A DNA stretch of 64,000 bases. Origin: Telmatactis stephensoni. Taxonomy: Eukaryota; Cnidaria; Anthozoa; Actiniaria; Isophelliidae. Location: contig JALIZF010001326.1 in the NCBI GenBank assembly GCA_029948255.1, positions 124,001-188,000 of the forward strand, given 5' to 3'. Below, piece by piece: positions 10,387 through 22,412 of this stretch. Each line of letters begins with the position of its first letter. Position 1 is the first letter of the stretch. Both the position numbers and the translations under genes were made by a program. The notes below the pieces were generated by a model that was not told where the DNA came from, did no database searches, and saw only the letters and a program-made list of their open reading frames with translations.

Positions 10387-11352
10387 CTTTATATAATAGA
10401 ATTTTACGAGCAAAGAAAGCAAAACTGAGAATAAAAATTTAGGTAAACAGAGCGCGCGTCTTTCGACATTGAATCGACAAAATTTCACAGGATACTATCA
10501 TATCGTCAAAATTATGCAAAAAATAGTTTTTCTATAGTGTTTTATTCTACGTAATTCATTAAGTTACCTCATTTATTTTGAACCGGTGATTAGATTTCCC
10601 CAAAATCTATCTTGCCTGACATGATCCAAACTGAGGTTTACATCCAGAATCTTCAAAGTTGGCGAGGCGTACTTATCGGTACAAAAATGGATTCTGATAA
10701 GTAGAAAACTTCTTGTCGTCGTCTTCAACGAGCATGTTGACTTCAAATTGTTGTTTTCAGAAATCGTAGAAATATTGAATGAGTCTCAGACTCAGATTTA
10801 AGTACATTCTTGCTTTTACAACGTTGTGTGAAGACTGTAGCTCCTCGACAAACATCCAAAATACTCGATCGAAAAAGCTCACAAATTATATTTTACAGCT
10901 CCAAAAGTTTTGGTTCCAGTTTATAGAAGACGTCAGCTTTGCCTTGAAACCCACAACCTGAAGGTCATTTACATTTGCTGTCTTTTTTTCCGTGTTATTT
11001 GCGTAAAAATCAACTTAAAAGCAAAGAGGTTTGCTTTTCTTTCATCGCATTTAATACCTTTTCCCGAAGTTCGGGTGTACAAACGCGCGCGTCCGCTAAC
11101 AGAAAATGGCGGGAATTTTCACTTGTTTGGACTTGGTCGCCAGGGATTGTGCAATAAAGGAATAAATTTTATTGTGTTTACTGAAGAAATTTTTGCTTAC
11201 TTTGCGAATGAAATAGGCTTGAAGGACTCACAACAAAGATTGTGAGTAAAAGATTTTGATTTTGTGACGTCACTTCTATTATTTGTACTCTGATAAAGTA
11301 TGGCTAATTGACCAATCAGATCGCGCGCTCGTAAAATTCTATTATATAAAGA
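10387..11352. mobile_element. 966-bp non-autonomous DNA transposon
   Basis: Perfect 25-bp terminal inverted repeats: 10387-10411 and 11328-11352 (CTTTATATAATAGAATTTTA end). The TATA at each edge would fit a TA target site, but because it is palindromic this cannot be decided. Open frames inside (to 111 codons) show no transposase motifs. Confidence 0.7.
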
Positions 11353-11463
11353 AAGTTATATGTAAGGACCTGTAAGCGATTTATTCAACAACTGCATGTA
11401 TGGTACAGTGTATGTTGTACGGTACAATTCAAGAACGATACATGACGTACCTAGCAGCCTATC

Positions 11464-11582
11464 ATGCAAAACCGCTGGCTAATAGCACTGCTTATCTACC
11501 TTGACTTTCATGGAGTCGTTGGAGTGGTCCTTGTCTATTTGTCGATAAAAACAGCTCTACACAAACAAGAATATACCAGAGT
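11464..11582 (+). CDS. Possible first exon of a small unrecognised gene
   Basis: An ATG at 11464 opens a frame with one hydrophobic stretch (WLIALLIYLDF, then VVGVVLVYL) and a basic end; GT donors follow at 11583 and 11590. If joined to the exon-like segment at 11867 in phase 0 it would end after nine more codons. I do not recognise it. It could equally be non-coding. Confidence 0.2.
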
Positions 11583-11866
11583 AACGGTAAATTGCTATAT
11601 ATTTATTAAAATAACACGTTTTTATCTATGTTTTGTGTTAAAACAGTGCGTTATAAATATGTATTTCATGTTGTTTCTTCGCGGGAAATTTGAAAGCCGC
11701 ACCATTTTGGTTTTACCTCGTTTTACCAGGGAATGTTTACCAATCCATATTGTTTCAAACTACACTGCACTTTAGGGCTTCTAAAAATAACATGAAATAG
11801 ACGTGTACATAACAGTTGTACATTACTGAATGCTTAGTAATCTTTTTTTATTTTTCGTCATCTCAG

Positions 11867-11950
11867 AAGATTCAAACAATGACTCCAGTTCAATAACCAT
11901 GGATAAAGGAAACTTTGATGACTGTGTTCTGTATTGCTCCAGTGCAAATT
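11867..11950 (+). CDS. Exon-like segment with consensus splice sites
   Basis: An 84-base segment between a T-rich acceptor ending CATCTCAG and a perfect GTAAGT donor. One frame is open across it (EDSNNDSSSITMDKGNFDDC). Joined to the next segment at 12004 that frame meets a stop at the junction. This could be the end of a small coding region or an exon of a non-coding RNA. No family recognised. Confidence 0.35.
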
Positions 11951-12003
11951 GTAAGTTATTGATAATTTATAAACCACAATATTTTGTATGCATATATTTC
12001 CAG

Positions 12004-12060
12004 AGAATTCATAGAAGATCACGTGACGGGCGTCTGAAATAAAACTGAGACCCGTATCAG
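12004..12060 (+). other. Exon-like segment with AATAAA, probably untranslated
   Basis: 57 bases between ATATTTCCAG and GTAAGT. All three frames contain stops. AATAAA lies about 20 bases before its end, so it may be a 3' terminal segment or an internal untranslated exon. Confidence 0.3.
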
Positions 12061-12132
12061 GTAAGTTTTTTGGTTTAAGTATTTTTGGTTTGCGTGATTT
12101 TACCCTTTACTTTTCCCTTACTAGATTTTCTA

Positions 12133-12297
12133 TGGATGCGTTTACATGTGGATGATTTCGTGCCGGGCTAGTTGAGTTCGGCACGGGGCGAGTTTTACAC
12201 GAACGGGACAAGAATGCATTTGCGTTTATGTGATCCTAGCCTTTTCTACTTTAGAAGAAACGAGACGAGACGAAATCACCCAGGTAAATGCACCCCA
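12133..12297. mobile_element. 165-bp MITE with imperfect terminal inverted repeats
   Basis: The left end (TGGATGCGTTTACATG, then GATGATTTCG) pairs with the right end (CGAAATCACCCAGGTAAATG, then CACCCCA) with a few mismatches over about 30 bases. Confidence 0.55.
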
Positions 12298-12590
12298 TGC
12301 TACTCAATTTTCACGGTACAATGCAACACGAATAACTTCGCTAAGATACAAGTAATGTTTTGATTACGTTGCCATACATTTCACGGATGCACAAAACTTT
12401 AACTTAGGCGCACATCGCAAAACATTTGATTTTTTTGTTACAAAAGTCGATTTGTAGTGTGATAGGGTTTTTACCATTTGCCAAAATGAGGATAAACAAA
12501 TCTTCAAAGGTTCCGTTGTTCTGCCTCGTGACAGACAACATTTTTTGTCACGACAAAAAATATTTTGGTCAACAAGATAAATATTAAGTC

Positions 12591-12822
12591 CTAGTGCGAT
12601 GTGTGCCTTATTCTTGATTCAAACTCTTCCCATGAGGTACTTGAATGCGAGGAAGGTACTATATACTCTTCAAATGTGGGATATCCTGAATAACCGGTGT
12701 GTAAATCAACCTCCAAGAATTCACTATAATACGAAAGCAAATGGTTGACACAGGAAACCCATAAACATTCTGAGTCGTTAGAATCAATTTTCATTCTCAA
12801 TCTTTTTCTAAGAAAGAAAAGA
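12591..12822 (-). CDS. Possible terminal exon of an unknown gene (minus strand)
   Basis: On the minus strand a strong pyrimidine tract and AG (near 12813-12829) are followed by an open frame of about 70 codons ending at TAG. The peptide is hydrophilic and of normal composition (EFLEVDLHTGYSGYPTFEEY, then SWEEFESRIRHTSH). No family recognised and no partner exon located. Confidence 0.2.
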
Positions 12823-12913
12823 ACATTCTAGCCTTTTACATGATGCATACTTTTAGAACATGTCACAACAAGTAGCCCGGTTATCCAAACCTGATTTTTC
12901 ACATTTTCCAAGT

Positions 12914-13145
12914 CAATACAATACAATACACTTTATTTAAAGAGGGTACATATTTACATTCAAAATGTACTCTCCCATACGTCCCTAAAAAAATAACGCT
13001 GTATAAAATAAAGAAAATATACAAGAATTGACACTAAACGAACTAGACATGAAAAAGGATTGAAGTGAAAATATATAAATACAATTATATAGAAATAATT
13101 CGCGTGTAAAAGTAAATACTATAATACAATATATTACTTCATGGT
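12914..13145 (-). repeat. Possible 3' end of a non-LTR retrotransposon
   Basis: AATACAATACAATAC followed by CTTTATTTAAAGAGGGTACA reads, on the minus strand, as an AATAAA-containing 3' end with a short TATTG tail. No reverse transcriptase frame is present nearby. Weak. Confidence 0.3.
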
Positions 13146-13701
13146 ATGAGAGATACGATTCTAGATGCAATCTTTGGACTTAAAGTTGAGTATCAATTAA
13201 TGTTCAAAGTGTTCAGAAATGTAATTGCATTACAGGAATACAAATATATGCGAGTCATCACCAAAATGGGTCAAAATAAAAATACGCCTTTTGGAAAAAA
13301 ATTGAGAGGTATCTCAATTTTAAGTTAACATGATTTCTCCCATTTTTCCACTTTAAAAGGTGAAAAAACTTGCATTATATATTCTCATTTTCCCATGGTG
13401 AAAACAGAGTTAACATGAAACAACTCTAGCTGAGACATCGAGACAAAAAGTTAAAAATATATAAAACATGAATAGAAATTATTGTTCAAATGTTCACCCT
13501 GCATTTCCCAAGAGGTCCAAGATCAAGCCTTTTTTATATTATGCAACCCATATTCCTCTCCCCCTCTACGCATCTATATCTTATCTGATGAACAATCAGA
13601 TTGATATGAAAAATAAAATAGGAACGAAGCAGCAACACAACTACCCTCAACAAACCACACAACACAATAAAAATGAAGTGTTTCAATGTAATTTCTGATC
13701 T

Positions 13702-13765
13702 TGTCGATGATTGTCGATGATTGTCGATGATTTGCTGAACTCATGAACTCATGAACTCATGAACT
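13702..13765. repeat. Two adjacent short tandem repeats
   Basis: Three copies of GATTGTCGAT followed after TTGCT by four copies of GAACTCAT. Confidence 0.9.
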
Positions 13766-14149
13766 CTCTGTTCAAATTATTTCCCCCCTTCCCATTACTT
13801 TGTTATTCCATTTGTTTTTAAAGGATGGACCACCCACAAGGCCATAAACGTTGCAAAGATTCATTTTGTTTACAAGTCATTCAAGCAGCTACAAGATCCT
13901 TGTAACTTCGCAGCTGTGTCTGAGAATTTTGCAAGCACAATAAGACTCAAAGATTATCTTAAAGATAGTCTTTTAATTTGATTAAGATAAAGTTAAACTA
14001 TGATAAATATGATAGTTATCACAACTGGTCATGGGTTTCGTCACGCTAAGGACCTCCGCCTCGATGGATAACCTTCATGTCGACGAAGTCCAGGTAGAGA
14101 CGCGCACGTGGAGAGATTAACATAGAAAAACACTCTTACGCTGGGACAA

Positions 14150-14330
14150 GAAAGCAGGAGAGAAGGAGGGTGTCCCGTAAGGGCCGGTGAGTGGTGTACG
14201 GTAGGCCGGGCAGTTGTCGTACAGTGGTGTCCAGTAGGGGTGTCCGGTAGACGCAGGTGTCCTATAGCGGTGTTCGTTAGGGATGTACGGTAGGGTGAGG
14301 AGCCCATTGGCGGTGTGCGGTGGGGTATCT
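14150..14330. repeat. Degenerate GGTGTCC minisatellite
   Basis: Irregular units such as GGTGTCCAGTAGG and GGTGTCCGGTAGACGCA of about 13-18 bases. They resemble a decayed relative of the 17-bp satellite at 44.3 and 48.4 kb. Confidence 0.55.
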
Positions 14331-15477
14331 GTCTTACAGAAAATTAGATACAGAAATACACAGTCCAGTTCAACTAGGAAAGATCACTTCTTTAGAAAGA
14401 TGTCCACTTTATAAGGATGTCCCCTTTTGTGGAGTTGACTCCAGTTTCGTCTATTAATATCTGGGGAATGAGTGTAATTGTAAGTGTAATTGGGGTAGGG
14501 AAGGGTTTAGAAGAAGAATGTGATGATATACAGTTATTTTGGGTCATGTCGTGAAATTATCATGTATGATAGTGACAAGAGGACGGACGTCAATGCGATA
14601 CATTATCAAATAGGGAGTGACAGATTTTCCTGCCAAGTGCCTAAGTGCACCTAAATATAGTACTAATATAAAGCTGTGGAAAGGGGCCATTCAAAAGAAC
14701 AAAAAGGGGCGTGGTTGGATATGGGGTCGTTGTAGAAAGAAATACATTTCTGCATTAACATGGATTTCACTTTTTTAAAGTGAATTCTATGATGAAGAGT
14801 GAATCCGTGCTCCTGGATGAATTGAGTAACGCCCATATCGTCTCTCCCCAACGCAGCCGTGATGAACCAAGGCAAGGCTGCAAAAGAGCCTTTTTCCATC
14901 CATGAAGAATTTCACGAGAAAGTTGCAGTGCGACTATTTTTACAGTATTATTGATTGATTGATCAAATTCACTAATTAAAAAACTGATTCCTATCTTACG
15001 GCTTAGGTCATGCACTTAAAATGAGGTCAAACACAAACATAAAACTCTCAAAGCACCAGATGATCGATCGAAGGAAGAGCTTGATCATTGCGAAGAAGCT
15101 TAAGTATGATAAAAAGACGAGCTACTTAGTTGGATGAAATTGTTTTATAACTACTGACGACGCATAACAGATAAACTCTAAAAGGTATGTAGTTTACACG
15201 ATGCAAAGCAAAACAGTTTTCTAAATGTGAGGTCGTAAAGTCAGATCTTTTACCAGCAGGCGTTTATTTTACTTCAAACTAATCATATTGTTGATTGCTT
15301 GACCGAAGGAGTAACTTTAGAAATAGGTTAACGCTAAACAATACCTGGATTTTGAGGTTATTTGTTACCTAAGCTAAGAAATTAACGATTTTCATTCAGT
15401 CAATAATGATAGACGCATTGGCAAATATGAGGGATATTAGTTAGTTGTCATGGTGAAATCTGAGAAATCGCCCAATG

Positions 15478-15660
15478 TAAAGGAATCCAGAAACCAGAAT
15501 CCACGAATATTTAGAATCCGGAATCCAGCCCTTGGAATTAGGAATCCAGTCCTTGGAATCCAGAATCCAGTGCTTGGAATCCGGGAGCCAGCCCTTGGAA
15601 TCCGGAATCCGGCCATTTGACTTTATAAAACAGCTCTAGGAATCCGGAATCTTGCATCAT
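15478..15660. repeat. GGAATCC minisatellite, unit about 22-24 bp
   Basis: Repeated words CTTGGAATCCAGAATCCAG with variation over about 180 bases. Confidence 0.85.
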
Positions 15661-16508
15661 TCCGGACTCCCTTTCATGGGGCGAGAGAAATTACCAATCA
15701 ATATTATGTGACATGCACGTACATGACACTAAATTGCTTTCAGTTTAGAGTAATCTCCATTGACAAAATTTGTGTCCGTTCTCTGAACAAATATCAACTT
15801 TCTGTGCTAGTTTGTGCCAATATACCTTTCAATCTGCTTAATGGAATACGGTAAAACTCACATCTAAGAACCTGGAACCCATTTTTCTGCATTTTTGCGG
15901 CAGGCTGAAATGGTTCTTATATAACGTATGCCTGGTTGTTATATTTTAGGTGCTTTATTGCTCAATCTTCAGCCTGGAGGTTCTTATTCCTCAGTTTCTT
16001 ATAAGTTGGTTTCACTGTATGTCCTACAAACTCATGTGACGGTCGAGTGCAAGCTGTTTTCTGTACCTGTACATGTTCAAACGGATTTGTGATAAGAATT
16101 TCTCTTTAAATATAGGCTTTAAATATAGGTTTTACCCGCCTTTTCTGATAAAGAAGACCATATATACTTGACATATATATACGAATATCTCTGCTTGTCT
16201 GATCAATCAGTTCTTTATTTTTTATGTGATAGATATGGAATTGCTTCTAATTTGAAACTCTAGTCTTACTGAGCCTTACCTAATAAAAGGTTAAACAAGT
16301 ACTTAAACATGAGGAAAAAAAGCACGTGCACACTAGTTTCAACATAGCTTGTTTCTCAACACCAGTACAGTCCTTCAGACTTATTAAAGATCTAGTCTCT
16401 AGATAAAAAAGCGGCCACAGTATCTTGGACAGGTTTCATACGAATAAGTATCAATAGAACAGTCAGCAATACACAGTAGCTCAGTCACATGACTTAGTAA
16501 TTATTATA

Positions 16509-17060
16509 AAATATTTGAGATATAACCGCGCGCTGATTGGCTGGCTACCATGTTCATATCAGAGGACAGAGACATTGTTCGTACAAAAACGTCGAAAATA
16601 TTCTGTAAAAGCAATATAAAATGATGTCTCTGTACTGTGATATAAACACTCTGGAAGATGTAGAGCACTCGAAAAGCAAGAGAAACACTTATATTAAGCT
16701 TGCCGTTCTCTTGCTCTACATCTTCCATCGTGTTTATATCAAAGTACAGAGACATGCGCGCGTGTTCTATATGACTTCAATATACTTAAGCAATATAAAC
16801 CGCGCCCGCATGTCTCTGTGCATTTACTGTGATATAAAATAGGCTTAGGAACACGAGGCCTAGCTGAGTGTGTATCTTGCTTTTCGAGATCTCCACATAT
16901 TCCAAAGTGTTTATATCACAGTACAGATACATGCGCGCCCATTTTGTATTGCTTTTATAAAATACTCTCAAAGTTGTTGTGCGAGTCATATGTCTCTATA
17001 TGATATAAACTCACGGTAGCCAGCCATGCAATCAGCACGCGCGTTATATCTCAAATATTT
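16509..17060. mobile_element. Double fold-back element, GATATAAC-CGCGCG family copy A
   Basis: Two related units face each other: 16509 to about 16785 and about 16795-17060 inverted. The outer ends form an 18-bp perfect inverted repeat (AAATATTTGAGATATAAC). Each unit carries GCTGATTGGCTGGCTACCAT and the internal hairpin TGTACTGTGATATAAACAC, shared with 40.6 and 60.2 kb. No protein is encoded. Confidence 0.8.
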
Positions 17061-19210
17061 GACAACATGACATAATCTTTACTTCTTGTGCGTACGCAAT
17101 TTCTACCACAGGAATCCCACAACATTTAAAGTACAACTTAACCTCGTCTCCAAGGGCATCTGCGTGAAATACCAACAAATGAAATTTGTATTCCACTGCG
17201 ACACATTTGATAACACCTTTACACAAATTTTAGGAATGTGCTGTGTTACTCAGCCTATTAACTTTAGTTCAGTAGACTGTAAAGAACTGGGGAATTCGTC
17301 GGCGATTTTTTGAAGAAAATTAGCTGTCGATTAAATCAAAATTCAAACGAGGAACTAGACTGCGAAAGACTGACAAAGCTTAAGGCTCGACAGCTGCGCA
17401 CAACTGTATAGGCTTACAACGTAACGTGTGGCCATCCGTCCAATTGCCCGCAACGTTGCACTACGTAGGTGAGCATAATTTAACTCTGCTATTGCACCCA
17501 GCGTTGCAAAAAAGTCGCAGATTTGTACAGGTTTTTTTTCTTGTCTTCCTTCGATGGTCGTATATTAAAGAGCTTGAACAATTAATTAAGCTGTAAATTT
17601 TAATAATACGGATACGTTTCTATATTTCACGTGCTGGTATTCGAGAGGTTTCACTGTAATCGTGACCAACATAGCTTTAAATCGTCATTAATAACGTGGT
17701 TGCTGCGATTATCGTTCGAAGAGACAGCTGGTTTTAGTCCGCGATCAACGACTAACATTTACCAATAGATCGCTAGCGTAGATAGTCAGAATGTTTTATA
17801 GAACATGCTTATCATCATACAAGTTATCTTCTAGTAACTACCCATGACCTAGATAGAGCTGTTTGTGTTGTAAATGCATCACGTTCGACAGTTGATTTGG
17901 AGTAAATAGGATGTGTTATAAGTTTCGGGACTGCACGAGGAAGTATTGCCAAACTAAGCTACTTATTTAGAAGTTAATGTCACTATTGGGGACATTAACA
18001 ATAGTAAGATTAACTTGAAGCCAAACTGCTCTTCTGGACTGTCAGGTATAGAGCTCTCTCAGTCTTGGAATTCTTTTCTCATTTATGCTTATACGTTCTG
18101 TATTCCATTCCATTTCATTTCCCTCTTTTTTCCTTCCATTCTTTGTGCTATATATGTCTTTTATGTACGACCTGGCTGTGTAACAAATGAATGATCTTTC
18201 TTTCCTAGTTTGCTAATCATTATGACGTTTTCAGTCGATCTTATCTTGTTTGGGCAATGATTGATTGTCGCGTCTTTTTTACTTTTCATATCAAGACAGA
18301 TTTCGTTGACTTGTGGTACTGAATTGATCACGTTTAGATGGTCGTAGATTGCTTTTTTAAACGAAAAATACTTTATTTCATTATTATTTTGATACCAAAA
18401 CTTAAGTTAAAACGCTAAATTCTAGAAAATGTTCAAATATATTAAACACAAATACTTAAGTCTATAGTGCACGAAATTCCTTCCTTTAATTTTGCGCTAT
18501 TTTCTTTTGAAGTTGTTCATTACCAATGCAAACACTAAATTATTTTCGATCAAATTTATATGATCAAAGTTTCGAATTGTTTGTTAATACCACTACTGAT
18601 TTAATATATCGATCGTCTTTTCAACAATTCTATCTTTAGCTGAATTCAAGTCCAATTGCTTATCAAATGAAATATACCACTGTCCGCGCTTCATCGGTGA
18701 TTCTACAGCAACGATCAAACGTTCGAAAGCGTTATTGTGGTATTGATATGATACTATACAACGATCATTTCTTTGAAATTCTTCCTGTTCATTTTTTTCG
18801 AATCCTGTTGATTATCACCAAAAATATACAACTTCCGATCAATGATTCTATGCCAATGGTCAAACGTTCGAAAATCATTGACTCGATACATCGATCATTC
18901 GTTCCGAAGTTCAATTAAGAGCAATTGATAAAACAATTGAGGACAAATTCTTTATCATTCAGACACAACGCACAGGTAAGAGCTCAAATGAACGGCTATT
19001 AAAGCGATCCTGAAACAATTGCTAACAAAATCAAACATCCGCTATGAGAAGACAATGTTATTCTTGGTGGCGAATACATGAAACAAAAATGCGGTGCCGG
19101 CAAAGACTCGTTTTGACACGAAAGCAATACTCACATAACGAACTGACGTTAGCACGCAGAGAATCTGAATCGGATTTCTAGCCAGGAGAAACCTCATAAA
19201 ATCTAGAGAG
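17061..19210. other. Non-coding stretch
   Basis: No supported gene. Around 18.66-18.91 kb a loose duplication shares GATCAAACGTTCGAAA with diverged flanks. A donor-like CAGGTAAGA at 18973 has no convincing partner exon. Confidence 0.45.
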
Positions 19211-19220
19211 TAAATAAATT

Positions 19221-19245
19221 GTGTGTATATATATATATATATATG
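19221..19245. repeat. (TA)n microsatellite
   Basis: GTGTATATATATATATATAT run. Confidence 0.9.
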
Positions 19246-19349
19246 CCTATGAAAGATGAATTGTAAAAGAAAAAATAACTATATACTGTGAGAAAAAAGA
19301 GATTCGATTTAGCAAAGCACTAGAAAAGTTAAACTATATATTTAAAAGC

Positions 19350-19505
19350 AGATTTTCCCTTCGTATTTCCTACCAATATCCATTCTTTGGGAAAAATCAT
19401 TCCATATGTTGGATTTGAGCAAAAGCATGGAAACTTGGACCTCCTTATTTACATATTATTTTTCGACAAATTTCCAACCCATGAAATTGGTCGAAATTTC
19501 CAAGT
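19350..19505 (-). mobile_element. Dispersed MITE, inverted copy of 47.4 kb
   Basis: Read on the minus strand it matches 47446-47600: CATGGGTTGGAAA, GGAGGTCCAAGTTTCCAT, TTTTGCTCAAATCCAAC and AATGGATATTGGTAGGAAAT. It is the shorter of the two copies. Confidence 0.7.
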
Positions 19506-19690
19506 GAAGGGGATCCGCGAGTTTAATTCAAAAAAGGATCGAATTAGAAAATAAGAGAAAAGAGAGAAAACTAATCTGCGTACATATATGTAAGAAAGAA
19601 AGAATAACTATTTCTTTTCAATTTTACTTGGTATATTCCTCACAAATTGTGAACAATGATTCCGTATCAATGATCAAACAATCGAAAATG

Positions 19691-19990
19691 TTATATAGCT
19701 AATTGCACAAACATTGACCCTTTCAAATCATACAAAATGAGACCCAAAATGAACATTGGGAAATATTGATTAGATGATTTTAAAGAAGTGCGTGGACGTA
19801 GACATTTCAAATAGCGACTGAGACAAATTCTTGCCAAGACATATGGTATTCCAGATGCATTTATTTAGCACTCGAAGATAAAACACATAAAAATCCATAT
19901 ATTACTGGTGTACCCAGGAGCCATTTCGGTCTCAGCTTCTAGGTTCAATGTTTTTGAAAGGTCAATGTTTGTGCAAATAGCTATATACAA
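19691..19990 (+). mobile_element. 300-bp MITE, copy 1 of a pair with 35.8 kb
   Basis: Terminal inverted repeats of about 31 bp (TATATAGCTAATTGCACAAA, then CATTGACC; complement at about 19960-19990). The interior holds AAAGAAGTGCGTGGACGTAG and ACTGGTGTACCCAGGAGCCA. Confidence 0.75.
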
Positions 19991-20325
19991 CATCGAATTT
20001 TTGATCGATTTAGTTCCAGAGTTTAATTAAGATCAATATAAGAAAAGCAGGAAGAACAACATATGTTCTATTAAATCAAAGTAACTGTAAAGAGGAAGGA
20101 AGAAAAACGTAAACTGAAAAGATTTACTATTACCAAACAATTGGAAGAACAAAACCTTTTATAGCCAAAATGAGCAGTCTGTTTTCCTGATATGTGTATG
20201 TTCGCGGCAGGACGCCATCGTAGGAAGGTCGGAAAGTGATACAGATAGAAAAGCAAAACAATCATTAACAAATACCAACAAAATGGGTAGCAAAAATTGA
20301 AAAGTTTGAGGGATTGATTTGAATC

Positions 20326-20377
20326 TAGAAAGAAAGAAAGAAAGAAAGAAGGAGAGAAAGAAAGAAAGAAAAAAGGA

Positions 20378-20441
<64 letters not shown>

Positions 20442-20475
20442 AGGAAAGAAGGAAAGAAAGAAAGAAAGAAAGAAT
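20326..20475. repeat. (GAAA)n microsatellite
   Basis: About 150 bases of GAAA/GGAA units. The minus-strand frame of Phe-Leu-Ser repeats is not a gene. Confidence 0.95.
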
Positions 20476-22030
20476 AAAGAGTAAAGTATAGTCTACAATA
20501 GCAAGACAAACAATATGATTCCGTAAATAATGTATAAATGTAGAATATATTGAATCAGTTGGAGAACTTGTTTTTCCTTGACAAAAGTCAAAACATAAAA
20601 GATGGTTTTAGAAAAAGAATTTTTTTTAAATGTAATACGTCTCTGGAAAGCTTTAGGAAGTCAGACGTGACAAACATTGATTGAAGATAGCGTGAAAGAA
20701 CAAATGTCAGAGTGAAATATAGATGAAAAGGAACTCGAGGAGCCAAAAAAAAAAAAAAAAAAAAAAAGACACGAAACAGGTACTGAAATAATTTGATCGT
20801 AAGTAAGGGAATATTGCAGGATCTCATTGCTGATTAGCATGAATAAGTAACACAACGTTTCAAAACAATTTTAAAACAACGGGTATGGAATTGGTTATGA
20901 TGGAGCCTCATTCTGCTAGGGTAGTTATTTACGCCCAAGCAGGAAATGAGACCATGCAAATTATGTAGGTATTTAATCTTAAGGTTCAATTAATGATGAA
21001 GTGAAGAAATTGGAGAATCCCACTGAAACTAAACTTAAAAAGTGATGTAATAACCCTGGCAATAAAGCCTTTAAAATGTAAAAGATGAAACTCGAGTAAA
21101 ATATTGATACAATTTCAATTTGTACTCCATTTAAATGAATAATTCAAGATGTCAATAGCGATAATAGAACAAATTAAAGAATCGCCCGGAAAACCTATGA
21201 ATGTTAATGTCTTCAAAAGTCTTTATAGAAATTTCTTGAACGTAAAAAGCAGCAATTAAACTCACCAAAAAGAACTGAAACAATTGTACAGGAAATAACA
21301 GATCCTATTACTTTCCAGAAACTAAAACGTAAACACTTTTTGATGAAAAAACCTATATTAGACGTTCTAGTATTCCCAAATGCTTAGTCATCAATTTGCT
21401 GACCATAGCGTCACCAAGGTTGTGTACTTTAGCGTCAATTTGACTAACCAATATTTAACCAGTCAAATAGTCTTCAATAATACTATGATAATAAAAAAAA
21501 AACCCACCCAAGTTTACTTAACGTGGTAAATTTGCAAAATAAGTATTAGTTTGGCTATAAGCTAAGTGAGACAGGTCAGCGTTTTATGCTAGTTGTACAA
21601 TATCAATGGTACTACAAGAATACTGGGTCAACAGTGAAGGTATGTTTTTAAGCTTATACATGATTAAATATCTAGCAAATTCTTTTATATATATGTTATA
21701 TAGGTTATATATATATGTATTTTCCACTTGATTTTCTCTTTTTTGTACTGAGGTGACTGAGATGGTGTCTTGCTGATTATAAAAAATAGAGAAGAAGAAC
21801 GTTGATAATAAAACCAAAAATAAGTTTATCTGACGTGAAAACTGAATTTGTAAAACGTACGAAAGAATGTAGGATAGATAAATGTATGGACAGATATATG
21901 GATGGATGGATGGATGGATGGAAGGAAAATGAGCAACGAATTAATTGGTATAAAAGAAGGATACAAATTGAAGAACACGTATGCTCAACAGTCTTGCTGA
22001 AGAAAAAGCGATGAGGAAAAGCAATCGGTA
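20476..22030. other. Non-coding stretch with simple repeats
   Basis: Holds a 23-base A run at 20744-20766, TA-rich runs near 21690-21718 and a GGAT repeat at 21897-21925. No gene seen. Confidence 0.5.
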
Positions 22031-22157
22031 AGGAAGAAAGAAAGAGAAAAAAGGAAGAAAAAAGAAAGAAAGAAGGAAGGAAAAAAGAAGGAAAAAAAAC
22101 AAGAAAGAAACAAGAAAGAAACAAAGAAAGAAAGAAGGAAAAAAGAAAAGAGAAATT
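22031..22157. repeat. Purine-rich GAAA/GGAA repeat
   Basis: Imperfect AAGAAAGAAAGAAGG units on the plus strand. Open frames across it are low complexity. Confidence 0.85.
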
Positions 22158-22237
22158 AAAAATATATTAATGATGGTCATATACAAGCTAATCTATATAA
22201 AGCATATAGACTAATATTACCTTAAAAATTGCAAAAA

Positions 22238-22412
22238 GGTGCTAAAAACGGCAACAAACAAACAAAAAAATGTATTATTTCAAAAGGCACTATTTATCTG
22301 TCGGTAGAATGAAAGCACTATATTGGACATCTAAAAACAGCAACAAATAAACCAAAAAACACGCTCCATGTGTTATTCCAAAAGGCACTATTTATGATCA
22401 GTCGGTAGAACG
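22238..22412. repeat. Two-copy tandem duplication of about 90 bp
   Basis: CTAAAAACGGCAACAAA..AAAAGGCACTATTTATC..GTCGGTAGAA is repeated from about 22331 with a small insertion. Confidence 0.75.

Larger units (their letters stand above)
12300..15477. other. Non-coding stretch
   Basis: Apart from the items listed separately (12591-13145, 13702-13765, 14150-14330) I see no supported gene. Short open frames at 14.66-15.0 kb on the minus strand show no recognisable domain. Confidence 0.5.

Noticed and set aside
10910..11245. 111-codon plus frame
   Set aside because: Inside the 966-bp inverted-repeat element. No transposase motif and unusual composition.
20159..20509. 116-codon minus frame
   Set aside because: GAAA microsatellite read backwards, with no domain at either end.
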